Part shown: positions 8,946 through 18,251 of the stretch, one piece after another
Position numbering within the stretch: the first letter of the stretch is position 1
How the letters are laid out: every line of letters starts with the position of its first letter
Source: Robiginitomaculum sp.
Lineage (GTDB): Bacteria; Pseudomonadota; Alphaproteobacteria; Caulobacterales; Maricaulaceae
Assembly (NCBI GenBank): GCA_021776595.1
Contig: JAJFFP010000037.1
Span: 31,109-95,108 of the forward strand
DNA: 64,000 nucleotides
Direction of reading: 5' to 3'
The notes under the pieces: generated by a model
Told to the model about the DNA's origin: nothing
The model's input: the letters and a program-made list of their open reading frames with translations, nothing else
Databases searched by the model: none
Translations under genes and position numbers: made by a program

Positions 8946-10754
8946 TCAGGCGCCACTCTCATCGTCTTCGCCAGCTATTGCAGATCGCTGCGCAATCCCA
9001 AGTGCCCGCAGGCCGCTCTGGTCATCGCGCTTCAGACCTTCCAGCATTTGTTGCACCCGCAAAGCCTGTTCATCCACAGATCCCAGCCTCCCGATCAGCG
9101 TTTGCGCTGCCTGCAGCCAGCGTTCAATGCGATCAGTCAGAGATTGTTCCAGAACAGGTATCGTGCGTCGCTCCAGTGTTTTAAGATCGTCTGCAAAACC
9201 TTTCCCGGTTAAATGGCGATGCAAACTCGCCCTGTCAACACTTGTCCCGGTCACCCAATGTTCCAAAATGGCCTCTTGCAGACGAATTAACCCTTCATCA
9301 CTAAGGGGTAAATTGGCAAAAGTCTCATCCACCTCAGCCAGCATTTGCGGTTCCGCCACAATTTGCGCCAGTAAAAACCTTTGTTCGGCAAGGCCTGACG
9401 CCTTCCGCTTGGCGATATTGCGTAAATCTGTGGTGGGAAAAGCACGGGCAGAAACACGTCCGGAATGATACTTTGGCGTACGGCGAAAAAGTGCATCGAT
9501 ACGCGAAAAAAACTCACTGATATAAAAACCGGAAACCTCTTTATTGCCGATCTCACTGGTAATTTCCCGCAAACGCTTTTTCAGTCCGGCCCGCGATTCA
9601 GGTGTATCAAGGGGAACGCGTGACTTTTCACGCTCCCACAACACATCCACCAGTGCTCTTGCTTCGCGTAACACGTCTTCCATGGCCGCCCGGCCGCGTT
9701 TTGCGATCATATCATCCGGGTCAAGTCCGGCTGGCAAAAATGCAAATTTCAGCGTCCGGCCCGGCTCCAGCATGGGCAAAGCGCGGTCCAGTGCCCGGTG
9801 CGCCGCCCGCTGGCCAGCACTATCCCCATCAAAGCAAAGGACAGGCTCCGGCCCCGCCTGCCACAACAGCCGTAACTGTTCCTCGGTCAGTGCCGTTCCC
9901 AATGGGGCCACAGCATGCTCAATCCCGGCGCGCGCCAACGCAATGACATCCATATACCCCTCGGCGACAATGAGTCCGTTTGCGTTGGCCTTGCGCATCG
10001 CTGCACGGGCCTGTGGATAGCGATATAAAGTGCGCCCCTTGTGAAACAGCGGCGTTTCGGGCGAGTTGAGATATTTCGCCTTGGCATCAGCCGATAAAGC
10101 CCGCCCGCCAAAGCCAACCAGCCGCCGCCGGGTATCATGAATGGGAAACATCACCCGGTCACGAAAGCGATCATAAGGCGCTTTGCCATCCTCTGGCGCA
10201 ATCAACAGCCCTGCCTCTATGAGGGCACCAAGGCTCGCCCCTTTTTGCAGCAGGTAATCTTTTAATGCCGTGCGCGATGACGGCGCATAGCCCATACCAA
10301 AAGTAGCCCATACCTTCTCGTCCAACCCACGGTTATCAAGATAATGACGGGCATGACGACCCCGAACGCGACCAAGTTCAGCCGCATAAAACCCTGCCGC
10401 TTCCTCCATCCATTCCAGGAGGCCTTTCTGGCGCATTTCCTTTTTTGCCGCTTCCGGGTCCGGTGCCGGCAGGGCCATGCCCGCTACGCCTGCCAGACGC
10501 TCCACGGCTTCGGTAAAGCTAAGCCCCTCGGTTTCCTGAAACCAGGAGATAACATCCCCATGCTTTCCCGATGAAAAGCAATGGTAAAAGCCCTTCTCGT
10601 CATTAACGAAAAAGCTGGGGGTTTTTTCCTTGTTAAATGGCGACAGCCCTGCAAATTCGCGGCCCTGGCGGCGCAGCTTCACCGTCCGCCCGATCACCTC
10701 GGACGGCTTGATACGGCTTTTCAGCTCTTCAATAAAATCTTCGCCAAAGCGCAT
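8946..10754 (-). CDS. dnaG: DNA primase DnaG
   Basis: 602 residues from ATG 10754 (TTG four codons upstream rejected). The N-terminal CHC2-type domain (about residues 5-100) is followed by the primase N-terminal core, the TOPRIM catalytic domain (VAEGYMDVIAL, PVLCFDGDSAGQRAAHRA; about 255-345) and a helicase-interacting C-terminal part. It makes RNA primers for replication together with DnaB. The zinc site is degenerate: in LSPFNKEKTPSF and YHCFSSGKHG three of the four expected Cys/His ligands are Ser38, Asn41 and Ser62, with only Cys59 left. I remember similar losses in other alphaproteobacteria, so it is probably a lineage trait and not damage. Confidence 0.98.
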   Translation of the reverse strand: MRFGEDFIEELKSRIKPSEVIGRTVKLRRQGREFAGLSPFNKEKTPSFFVNDEKGFYHCFSSGKHGDVISWFQETEGLSFTEAVERLAGVAGMALPAPDPEAAKKEMRQKGLLEWMEEAAGFYAAELGRVRGRHARHYLDNRGLDEKVWATFGMGYAPSSRTALKDYLLQKGASLGALIEAGLLIAPEDGKAPYDRFRDRVMFPIHDTRRRLVGFGGRALSADAKAKYLNSPETPLFHKGRTLYRYPQARAAMRKANANGLIVAEGYMDVIALARAGIEHAVAPLGTALTEEQLRLLWQAGPEPVLCFDGDSAGQRAAHRALDRALPMLEPGRTLKFAFLPAGLDPDDMIAKRGRAAMEDVLREARALVDVLWEREKSRVPLDTPESRAGLKKRLREITSEIGNKEVSGFYISEFFSRIDALFRRTPKYHSGRVSARAFPTTDLRNIAKRKASGLAEQRFLLAQIVAEPQMLAEVDETFANLPLSDEGLIRLQEAILEHWVTGTSVDRASLHRHLTGKGFADDLKTLERRTIPVLEQSLTDRIERWLQAAQTLIGRLGSVDEQALRVQQMLEGLKRDDQSGLRALGIAQRSAIAGEDDESGA

Positions 10755-10863
10755 GTGTTTTGCCAATTACCCGGTTGGAGAAGATAAATCTTATACGGAG
10801 AAAGGGAAAGGAGAAATGCGGGGGCAATCGCGGTTGTTCACAAGAACGCCCTGTGGATACGTA

Positions 10864-10892
10864 TTGACAATTATCTATTTATTTTGTATATA
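10864..10892 (+). promoter_or_regulatory. Strong sigma-70-type promoter of the brnTA locus
   Basis: A perfect -35 TTGACA at 10864-10869, a 17-bp spacer and TATATA at 10887-10892 lie 47 bp before the brnT start. In characterised brnTA loci BrnA represses this promoter. I see no obvious palindrome that I can call as its operator. Confidence 0.6.
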
Positions 10893-10938
10893 CATGTTGC
10901 TTGACGTAATCCGGGGGACATTAATTTAGGAATTCGTC

Positions 10939-11241
10939 ATGCACGATATGAAATTAGAATTTTCCAGTTTTCATTGGGATGAAAATAAACGCTCGGTAAA
11001 TTTAGTAAAGCATGGCATCGACTTTCTGGATGCTGTCACAATTTTTGAAGACCCAGTTTTCATCAAACCATCGAGCTTTGAATAAGAGGAGCGACACATT
11101 GTCGTTGGTATTTTAGATACGATCACTATCGCGGTTATATTTACAATACGAGACGGCAATTGCAGAATTATTTCTGCACGGTGTGCAAGGAAAAATGAGC
11201 GAAGAGAATATCGTGACCTATACCCGGGAGGAACTGGATAA
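10939..11241 (+). pseudogene. brnT: BrnT ribonuclease toxin, broken by an in-frame stop
   Basis: From ATG 10939 the frame reads a BrnT start (FHWDENKRSVNLVKHGIDF, then DAVTIFEDPVF), meets TAA at 11083-11085 after 48 codons, and then continues in the same frame with the missing BrnT half (ERHIVVGILD, AVIFTIRD, RIISARCARKNERREY) to a stop at 11239. No frameshift is needed: a single base change in a Glu- or Tyr-type codon explains the break. BrnT is an RNase-fold toxin that needs both halves, including the C-terminal ISARxARxxER motif, so the 48-residue product should be inactive. The intact brnA overlaps the remnant's end. Confidence 0.85.
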
Positions 11242-11515
11242 ACTTCCCGATGAAACCGACTGGAAGCGCGTGCGCGCGCTTACCGATGAAGATATTGCCA
11301 AGGCCGTAGCCGACGACCCCGATGCGGCCCCGATTGATCTGGACTGGTCGGACGCGGAACTGTGGATACCCGTCAGCAAAAAAGCCATCAGTCTGCGCGT
11401 TGATAATGATGTGCTGGAGTTTTTTCGCGCCAGCGGGCGCGGCTATCAAACCCGCATGAATGCGGTATTGCGCCAATACATGACGCACCAGAAGAATAAG
11501 AAAAAACACGCCTGA
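11195..11515 (+). CDS. brnA: BrnA-family antitoxin
   Basis: 106 residues from ATG 11195 with AAGGAA immediately upstream; the start lies inside the end of the brnT frame. The N-terminal part has the family phrase RVRALTDEDIAKAVADDPDA, and the C-terminal part is a ribbon-helix-helix-like DNA-binding segment (ISLRVDNDVLEFFRASGRGYQTRMNAVLRQYM, about residues 65-97). BrnA neutralises BrnT and represses the operon. Here the toxin is broken, so the protein is an orphan antitoxin or stand-alone repressor. Confidence 0.9.
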   Translation: MSEENIVTYTREELDKLPDETDWKRVRALTDEDIAKAVADDPDAAPIDLDWSDAELWIPVSKKAISLRVDNDVLEFFRASGRGYQTRMNAVLRQYMTHQKNKKKHA

Positions 11516-11519
11516 CCCC

Positions 11520-11593
11520 CCATCCTTCGACAGGCTCAGGATGAGGTGTGTGAGAGGCTCATAAATCTTCATCCTGATCTTATCGAAGGATGG
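11520..11593. repeat. Diverged copy of the REP-like inverted repeat
   Basis: Left arm 11520-11546 and right arm 11567-11593 pair over 27 bp with four mismatches, around a 20-base loop. The core CCTTCGACAGGCTCAGGATG matches the perfect element at 6758-6832. It fills the gap between the convergent brnA and yqeY stops, where it could end transcripts from both sides. Confidence 0.75.
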
Positions 11594-11606
11594 AAGCTGT
11601 ATATTG

Positions 11607-12065
11607 TCAGCTCAAAATGGCTTTGACAGCGGCGCCGGCTTTGCCAAAGTCCATGGCCCCGCCATATTTGGCCTTCAGGGCCGCCATGCACTTGCCCATA
11701 TCTTTTAAGCCCGCAGCGTCTAATTCCTCGACCACTTCGCGAGCGGCAGCATCAATTTCATCATCATTCATCTGGCGCGGCATAAATTCCGCTATGATGG
11801 CGCTTTCTTCACGCTCCCGCTCGGCCAGATCGGCGCGACCGGCTTCTTCATAAATGCGGGCGCTGTCTTCACGTTGTTTGAGTAGTTTGGAGAGAATTTG
11901 CAGGATCTGGTCCTCGGCACAGCCCTCACCGACATCGCGCGTTCGTGCGGCAATATCACGATCCTTGATCGCCGCCTGCACAAGACGCAAAGTTGAAACA
12001 CGAACAGTGTCTTTGGCCTTCATGGCTTCAATAAGTTTGGTCTTGATCTGATCGCGTAGCGACAT
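11607..12065 (-). CDS. GatB/YqeY domain-containing protein
   Basis: 152 residues from ATG 12065 with an AAGGGTG ribosome-binding site. It contains the whole YqeY fold: a basic N-terminal helix bundle (MSLRDQIKTKLIEAMKAKD, LRLVQAAIKDRDI), the QREDSARIYEEAGRADLAEREREE block and the C-terminal tail domain shared with GatB (MGKCMAALKAKYGGAMDF). The GatB tail contacts tRNA in the amidotransferase; the stand-alone protein's role is unsettled. It is divergent from carA, the usual alphaproteobacterial arrangement near dnaG and rpoD. Confidence 0.93.
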   Translation of the reverse strand: MSLRDQIKTKLIEAMKAKDTVRVSTLRLVQAAIKDRDIAARTRDVGEGCAEDQILQILSKLLKQREDSARIYEEAGRADLAEREREESAIIAEFMPRQMNDDEIDAAAREVVEELDAAGLKDMGKCMAALKAKYGGAMDFGKAGAAVKAILS

Positions 12066-12222
12066 GTTATTCACCCTTTATGTGACCGTTCCGTCACGCG
12101 TTATCATGCCCTGTCACTCATAAAATAACGCACCCGACAGAACCGCCCACCGGTTGACGCTACGAACTGCCTTGCCTAGTTTCGCGTCAATTCCAAGGCA
12201 GAAAAAACCGGAGCGTTGGCCT

Positions 12223-13434
12223 ATGACTGCAGAGCCAAAGAGTCAAGAGCACCCTAAGTCACCAACCGCACTGCTGGTGCTGGCAGATGGGACGGTTTTT
12301 GCCGGTTTTGGAACAGGGGCTACAGGTAATGCACTGGGAGAGGTTTGTTTCAACACATCCATAACCGGCTATCAGGAAATCCTGACTGACCCCTCCTATA
12401 CCGACCAGCTTTTGTGCTTCACGTTCCCACATATTGGCATTACCGGCACCAATGGCGAAGATGTTGAAGATGAAACCAACAGGCGCGGGGGAGCACCATC
12501 TGGTGCCCGTGGCGTTATCATGCGTGCCGCCCCTGGCCAGGCCGCCAATTGGCGCGCCCAGGATAACTTTGATCACTGGCTTAAAGCCCGCAGTCTTGTC
12601 GGCATATACGGTATCGATACCCGTGCACTCACCGTGCATATTCGCCGTCACGGCATGCCCCACGGTATTATCGCACACCACACGAATGGTAAATTCGATG
12701 TGGCAAAGCTGCAAGGCATGGCGAAAAGCTGGGCCGGTCTGGAAAACGCGGACCTGGCCAAAGCCGTAACCACGACCAAACCATATCAAGCCAAAGAGGC
12801 CAAGTGGATCCTTGGCAGCGGGTATGAGCATAGCAAAGATACGGGGCCGTTGGTTATCGTGATTGATTATGGTGTGAAGAGCAATATCCTGCGCCGCCTT
12901 GCAACCCTGGACTTGCGGGTCAAGGTGGTCCCTTGCACCATGAACGTCGCTGAAATTCTGGCACTGGAACCGGGTGGGGTCTTGTTATCCAACGGACCGG
13001 GAGACCCGGCGGCAACGGCCAGCCATGCCAGCCCGCTGATCCAGGCCCTGATCGCGGCCAACATGCCGATTTTTGGTATTTGCCTTGGGCATCAATTGCT
13101 GGCGCTGGCGCTTGGTGCCAAGACCAAAAAAATGGAACAGGGTCATCACGGTGCCAACCATCCGGTCAAGGATTTGGCTACGGGAAAGGTTGAAATCGTC
13201 TCCATGAATCATGGTTTTACCGTGGATGAAACCACACTGCCCGCCCAGGCGATCGCTACGCATACATCACTTTTTGATGGCAGTAATTGTGGTCTGCGCG
13301 TAAAGGGCAGGCCCATATTTTCCGTGCAATACCACCCTGAAGCCAGCCCCGGCCCACAGGACAGTTTTTATCTCTTTGAACAATTCCATCAGTTAATTGC
13401 ACAATCCACTGAAAGACAAACCCATGATATATAG
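12223..13434 (+). CDS. carA: Carbamoyl-phosphate synthase small subunit
   Basis: 403 residues from ATG 12223; GGAG stands upstream, and a TTG at 12154 looks like part of a promoter (TTGACG, 17 bp, TAGTTT) and not a start. The N-terminal CPSase small-chain domain (LVLADGTVFAGFG, FNTSITGYQEILTDPSY) is followed by a class I glutamine amidotransferase with the nucleophile Cys in GICLGHQLLALALGA and His/Glu in QYHPEASPGP. It supplies ammonia to CarB for carbamoyl phosphate, used for pyrimidines and by ArgF, encoded at 44793. carB is not adjacent; instead the gene overlaps the ChaN-like gene by 11 bp. Confidence 0.98.
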   Translation: MTAEPKSQEHPKSPTALLVLADGTVFAGFGTGATGNALGEVCFNTSITGYQEILTDPSYTDQLLCFTFPHIGITGTNGEDVEDETNRRGGAPSGARGVIMRAAPGQAANWRAQDNFDHWLKARSLVGIYGIDTRALTVHIRRHGMPHGIIAHHTNGKFDVAKLQGMAKSWAGLENADLAKAVTTTKPYQAKEAKWILGSGYEHSKDTGPLVIVIDYGVKSNILRRLATLDLRVKVVPCTMNVAEILALEPGGVLLSNGPGDPAATASHASPLIQALIAANMPIFGICLGHQLLALALGAKTKKMEQGHHGANHPVKDLATGKVEIVSMNHGFTVDETTLPAQAIATHTSLFDGSNCGLRVKGRPIFSVQYHPEASPGPQDSFYLFEQFHQLIAQSTERQTHDI

Positions 13435-14410
13435 AACGCTTATGATCTCAGCTTTGGTTTTTATGCTGGGTAGCGCTGCCCATTCGCATAACGCCACAAT
13501 GCAAAAGCCATGGCAGAGTTGGCAAATGCCAACCACAACATCATCGCCTCTTCTTGGAAAAATCTGGTCATATGGGGAGCAGAAATATATCTCTCCTGCA
13601 AAACTGGCAAGAGATATGGCCCAGGCTGATTTTGCGCTTTTGGGGGAAATTCATGACAATAAGGACCATCACCGGCTGCAAGCCTGGATGGTGAGCGCCA
13701 TAGCCAGTGAGGGGCGCCGCCCGGCTGTGGTCTGGGAAATGTTCGATACCAGCCAAAGCGAAGCGCTGGCGCAGTTTTTGGCCAGTGAACCTGCCAATGC
13801 AGATAAGCTGGGCGCTGCCACAGGCTGGGGAAAAACCGGCTGGCCCGACTGGGCCATATATCAGCCAGTCGCAGAAGCTGCTTTGCACGCCGGTCTTGCC
13901 ATGTTTGCGGGCGATCCACCGGTAAAGCTGGTGCGTGAAGTGGGTAAAACAGACTATTCAATTTTGCACGAAGGGCAGCAAGCCGCCCTGCTTTTGGACC
14001 AACCCCTTGGCAAGGAATTGCAATTTGATCTGGAAAAGCAGATCGTCACCTCCCATTGCGATATGATACCGATGGAGGCCACCGGCCCCATGTATCGCGG
14101 TCAAAGATTGCGTGACGCCATGATGGCAAAAAATATGGTTGCTGCCGGAAAAACGGACGGGGCAATCCTCATCGCTGGTAGTGGCCATGTGCGCAAGGAC
14201 CGGGCGGTGCCTTGGTATTTGAAACGCCTTCAGCCCAAACGCTCCGTCCTAAGCCTCATGTTTGTCGGCGTGGAGGATGAGGACTCTGATCCGGCTAACA
14301 TGGTCCCGAAGGACCCACAAGGAAACCCAGGTGCGGATTATGTCTGGTTTACACCAAAAGTATTGCGGGATGACCCTTGCGTGGCTCTGCGCAAGAAATT
14401 TGGAAAATGA
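13424..14410 (+). CDS. ChaN-family (heme uptake/Tiki-like) exported protein
   Basis: 328 residues from ATG 13424, inside the carA end. A signal peptide (about residues 1-20) is followed by the ChaN/EreA-like fold: DFALLGEIHDNKDHHRLQ, PAVVWEMFDTSQ, a GPMYRGQRLRDAMMA segment and ILIAGSGHVRKDRAVP near the end. Family members bind heme as dimers in the outer envelope (Campylobacter ChaN) or have erythromycin-esterase-like His/Glu clusters. The GEIHDN and GHVRKD elements suggest a metal or heme site. The exact role in this organism is inferred. The following SBP gene starts 25 bp downstream. Confidence 0.8.
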   Translation: MIYRTLMISALVFMLGSAAHSHNATMQKPWQSWQMPTTTSSPLLGKIWSYGEQKYISPAKLARDMAQADFALLGEIHDNKDHHRLQAWMVSAIASEGRRPAVVWEMFDTSQSEALAQFLASEPANADKLGAATGWGKTGWPDWAIYQPVAEAALHAGLAMFAGDPPVKLVREVGKTDYSILHEGQQAALLLDQPLGKELQFDLEKQIVTSHCDMIPMEATGPMYRGQRLRDAMMAKNMVAAGKTDGAILIAGSGHVRKDRAVPWYLKRLQPKRSVLSLMFVGVEDEDSDPANMVPKDPQGNPGADYVWFTPKVLRDDPCVALRKKFGK

Positions 14411-14435
14411 ACACGATGAGCGACATTGGCAAACC

Positions 14436-15965
14436 ATGTTGAACCGCCGCCATGTGCTGGCCGGATCATCACTGCTGCCGCTGGCCTCATGCAGCCGCAA
14501 GGCAGCACCACAAAACACCTTACGTATAGGTATTGCCGGCGCACCGGATTCGATTGATCCACTACAAGGGCAATTCGCTGCTGCCGCCCTGATTTACAAA
14601 CAAATTTATCTACCCCTGACCGATTATGGGCCGGATGGCAAATTGGCGCCGGGTTTGGCTGGAAGTTGGAAGGTCTCCGATAATGGTCTGCGCTGGACGT
14701 TTGATCTTTATCATAACCAGCGCTGGTCCGATGGCGCGCCACTGACGGCACGAGATGTCCTGTTTTCTGTCCACAGGGCATTAAACCCGGATACCGGCTA
14801 TGCGGATGCTGGCGATTTTTATCTGATCCGCAATGCCATTCAGGCCATCAATGCAGAAATTTCAGTGGAATCTGTTGGGGTTTATGTTGCCAATGAAACA
14901 AGGATCGTTTTTGAATTAACGGCGCCTTTGGGCGTTTTTCCAGAGCTCATGCGCGAGTTTTACCCTCAGCCTGCCCACATTCTTGAACTGGATAATAATT
15001 GGCCCCTGCCCCCGGATTTTGTAGGATCCGGTCCTTATAAAGTTGAACGGCTTAGTCAGAGCCGCATCATTTTGAACAAAAACGAATATGCCCGCCTCCC
15101 GGCGCCTATTGAAACGCTGGACATTACCTTTGTCGAGGAAGCCGCTACGCGCGCGCGGATGGTCCGCGCCAATGATCTTGACCTCATAGAGGACCCGCCA
15201 CCGAGCCAGATTGCCGACCTGCGCACCCGCCCCAATGTCACCCTGAAAGGGTGGCCAGCGCCACGTCTGGTGTATCTGAAAATCAATCATGATCGTGCCG
15301 CCCTTGGCGATGCACGGGTGCGCCGCGCCTTGTCCCTGGGCATAGATCGCGACTTTATTGCCCATCAGGTGCTTAAAGATACGGCGCAGGCAACTGAACA
15401 CATTATTCCGGGCACCCCGCCCTCGTCCGCCCCACTGTCCGTGCGTCAGCGCGAGGCCAAAGCACTGTTGAAAGAAGCTGGCTTAGATAATGGCCTGAAG
15501 ATAACCCTCATGCACTCAGGGGGATTGCGTGAGGGTGTTGCCATTGTGCTGTCCGAAGGCTGGAAAGATATTGGCATTGATTGCCCATTGATCGGTGCCG
15601 ATCCGGCGGGACTTTATACATTCATCGATGAAGGCGCTTTTGATCTGGCCATTGCCTCGTTTGACCGTGGGCTAAAACGTGAAGGCTGGCGCATGGTCGA
15701 GCCATTTGCCACTGATGGGTTTGCCGCCAATTTCAACTGGTCCGACCAAGCCTATGATCAGGCCGTAGCAGCCACCAGAGCCGAAGCCGACCCCGCCATT
15801 CGTGACGAACTGGCGCGAAAAGCGCAAAGCATTCTCATTGCACAAATGGCCATCATCCCTGTGGTTCACGAAAAGGCGTATTGGCTTGCCGGGCCACGGT
15901 TAAAACCGTTGAATGATAGCATCGCACCGGTGCAGTGGGCGCGTCTGGAACTCCTGGAAAATTAA
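14436..15965 (+). CDS. Oligopeptide-type ABC substrate-binding lipoprotein
   Basis: 509 residues from ATG 14436; a longer frame back to 14262 lies in the ChaN-like gene and was rejected. The N-terminus (MLNRRHVLAGSSLLPLASC) is a signal with a lipobox, giving lipidation at Cys about 19. The body is an SBP_bac_5 (OppA/DppA) cluster C protein with LRIGIAGAPDSIDP, LAPGLAGSWKVSDNGLRWTF and GDARVRRALSLGIDRDFI. It should present peptides or another solute to an inner-membrane ABC permease, but no permease or ATPase gene is adjacent. Its stop overlaps the convergent stop of the coiled-coil gene. Confidence 0.9.
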   Translation: MLNRRHVLAGSSLLPLASCSRKAAPQNTLRIGIAGAPDSIDPLQGQFAAAALIYKQIYLPLTDYGPDGKLAPGLAGSWKVSDNGLRWTFDLYHNQRWSDGAPLTARDVLFSVHRALNPDTGYADAGDFYLIRNAIQAINAEISVESVGVYVANETRIVFELTAPLGVFPELMREFYPQPAHILELDNNWPLPPDFVGSGPYKVERLSQSRIILNKNEYARLPAPIETLDITFVEEAATRARMVRANDLDLIEDPPPSQIADLRTRPNVTLKGWPAPRLVYLKINHDRAALGDARVRRALSLGIDRDFIAHQVLKDTAQATEHIIPGTPPSSAPLSVRQREAKALLKEAGLDNGLKITLMHSGGLREGVAIVLSEGWKDIGIDCPLIGADPAGLYTFIDEGAFDLAIASFDRGLKREGWRMVEPFATDGFAANFNWSDQAYDQAVAATRAEADPAIRDELARKAQSILIAQMAIIPVVHEKAYWLAGPRLKPLNDSIAPVQWARLELLEN

Positions 15966-18226
15966 TCCAGCGCCGCCTCAATCAGAAGATAGGCCGGGCC
16001 ATCGCCAGTGCGCAAATGGGTTTCCAGGTGCATTTTATTACTTTGTGCTGCGGCCTCGTTTATTTTTTGTCGTAACTCAGCAGCAAAACTCCGGGCCACT
16101 TCGCGCAATTGAGCATCATCGACAAAATCCGCTGCCAATGCCGCCACCGGCGCCGAGGCTTCCAGACGAACAACCTCCATCATCGCTTTTTTACCACCCA
16201 CCAGCCGGGCGTGGGCAAGGCTGCGGTAAACCTGCGCATTAAAGAGCGCCGGCGGATCAATGTCGTGAATACGAAACAATTTGACCAGGCGGTCCAGTGA
16301 ATCCTGAACATCTGCCGGTGCTGGCTCGCTTGGTGTCTTGGAGGCATCATCCATATTTGATGATGCAGGTTTACCCTTGCCCATATCCATACCTGAAAGC
16401 ACATCTTTCCAGCGCCAGCCAGAGGTCACATTATTTTCGACCTCAGTATCCTTGCTGGATTCTGAATTCACCCTTGTTTTATCTTTTCTGCCTTGCGGTT
16501 CACGCGCATCATTTTGCGCCTCGATCTGCGCTTCAATAAAACTTTTTTTACGCGGCGCATCAGCTTTATTTGATTTAGCTTCAGTGCTCCGGGTTTTGGT
16601 TTGCACCACCGAAGAACCAGCAGCGTTTTTAACCGATTCTGATGTTTGGGGTTCTCGCACGGGGGCGACAAACGGGCTAGGTATTTCCATAGCCCCACCC
16701 CGTTGATCTGCGGCGGAACCCATACGCAACATAAAATCACTCAGGAGTTCGTAATTTTGGCGAATGCGGGCCTGAAAACCGGCGTCAATTTCCTCGGCTT
16801 CTTCGGCGGCAGCCCGTGCGGCCTCATTCAATCCTTCAAGACCATGGCGCAGTTTATCCTGTAAATCGCGTGCCTGCGCATCTGCGGTTTGGGGCAAGGC
16901 AGCCAGTTTTCGTTCCAAATCCTGGGTTGCTGCTTCCAGTCGCTCAAAGGTTTTATCGGCCCAGCTTGCTGCAGAGAAACTGGCCTCATTGGCTTGTTCC
17001 AGCCGTTTGGCTATAACTTCGGCATAGGCATCCAGTGCAGAACGCGCCTCTTCAGCGGCTTTTCTCAACTCTTCGGATTGGCGGGTATTGCGCTCGGCGG
17101 CCAGTTCAGTTTCCCGTTGCACATCGCGCACACTTTGTTGCGAGGTTTTCAGAACCGATTCAAAAGTGTTGGCGATGACCTCTGCACCCTGTTTGGCCAC
17201 ACTTTCTATCTCTTCAACACTGTGGCGTGTCATGTCGGCAAGGGCACGGGCATCCTTATGGCTTTGCGCAAAACTTTCCTGGGCGTGCTCCCTTGCCTGA
17301 TCCATCTCAGCGGTGGTGGTATTTAACGATCGACTGGCATCTCCAAGAGCAATTGTGGTGCTGGATAGACGCTCTGAGGCATCATCCAGTTTAGCGGCAA
17401 TGACCTTGGCGCCCTGGGTTGCATCATGGGCCGAACCGGTCAAACGCTCAGCGCTATCTTCCAGAGTTTTGGTGCTATCTATGGCATGGGCATTGGCAAT
17501 ATCGGCCGCCGCTACCACCATTTTGGACTGTTCTGTAATAGCCGAAGCAATGTCAGCGGCCTTTTGATCCAGCACGATGGCCAGATCAGCAACCGCTTCG
17601 CGTTCGCGGCGCAAGTTATTGATTAATACATCGGTGCGCTCTCGCGCACTGTTCTCTACAGCGGCAAAAGCCTCGCTATGATGCCCAAGCACCTGTTCCA
17701 TGGCCCCCAAGCGTGCCAAAGCCCCCTCAACAGCCCCATTTACGTTGGTAATTTCCGTACGCACGGCTTCGGCCATCAGGCGCGCATCATCACGGGTGGC
17801 TTTTGCCGGGTCGGCAAAGCGGGCCGCCATCGCACCGATATAGCGCGCCGTGCTGCGAAAGCGGATCATTTCCGCAATCAGGATCGCAGCCAACATGATA
17901 AAAATGGCGGGTCCAATGGCGACAAAGCCAAGGCTGGCCAGTCCATTGACCGGCATGGAGAGCAAACCGGCAAGACCGCCTTGTCCCAGCGTGAAGGCCA
18001 ATACACCTGAAATCCAGAATATCGCCACCACCGAACCGGCGATTACAAACCAGATAGGCGAGGACCTGGTATTGGAGTCCGAAGCGGTATTTGAGGTTTC
18101 TTCCTGTGCGTTATCTTGTGCAATCAGTTCACGATCAGCGGCTGCCGATTGAGACAGGGCTTGCCCAAGCGCGCCGCCATAGGCAGCGCTTGTGGAATTT
18201 TCTCTTTCCAGTTGAACATCGGCCAT
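15962..18226 (-). CDS. Large two-TM coiled-coil protein, TipN-like architecture
   Basis: 754 residues from ATG 18226, preceded by GGGGGAGAAG. A polar N-terminus (1-55), two membrane helices (about 58-80 and 98-119), a coiled coil rich in Ala, Glu, Gln and Arg from about 150 to 480, a charged low-complexity linker (about 500-630) and a conserved-looking C-terminal domain (about 640-754). Caulobacter TipN, the new-pole landmark that orients flagellum placement and chromosome segregation, has this layout, and a CtrA box sits 26 bp upstream of the start. The equation with TipN rests on architecture and context, not on a residue-level match. It could be another coiled-coil scaffold or chemoreceptor-like protein. 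Confidence 0.6.
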   Translation of the reverse strand: MADVQLERENSTSAAYGGALGQALSQSAAADRELIAQDNAQEETSNTASDSNTRSSPIWFVIAGSVVAIFWISGVLAFTLGQGGLAGLLSMPVNGLASLGFVAIGPAIFIMLAAILIAEMIRFRSTARYIGAMAARFADPAKATRDDARLMAEAVRTEITNVNGAVEGALARLGAMEQVLGHHSEAFAAVENSARERTDVLINNLRREREAVADLAIVLDQKAADIASAITEQSKMVVAAADIANAHAIDSTKTLEDSAERLTGSAHDATQGAKVIAAKLDDASERLSSTTIALGDASRSLNTTTAEMDQAREHAQESFAQSHKDARALADMTRHSVEEIESVAKQGAEVIANTFESVLKTSQQSVRDVQRETELAAERNTRQSEELRKAAEEARSALDAYAEVIAKRLEQANEASFSAASWADKTFERLEAATQDLERKLAALPQTADAQARDLQDKLRHGLEGLNEAARAAAEEAEEIDAGFQARIRQNYELLSDFMLRMGSAADQRGGAMEIPSPFVAPVREPQTSESVKNAAGSSVVQTKTRSTEAKSNKADAPRKKSFIEAQIEAQNDAREPQGRKDKTRVNSESSKDTEVENNVTSGWRWKDVLSGMDMGKGKPASSNMDDASKTPSEPAPADVQDSLDRLVKLFRIHDIDPPALFNAQVYRSLAHARLVGGKKAMMEVVRLEASAPVAALAADFVDDAQLREVARSFAAELRQKINEAAAQSNKMHLETHLRTGDGPAYLLIEAALD

Positions 18227-18251
18227 GCACTTCTCCCCCAAAGGGTTTATA

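Noticed and set aside
12154..12182. TTG start for carA
   Set aside because: The TTG is followed by codons without similarity to CarA and fits better as a -35 element; the ATG at 12223 has a ribosome-binding site.
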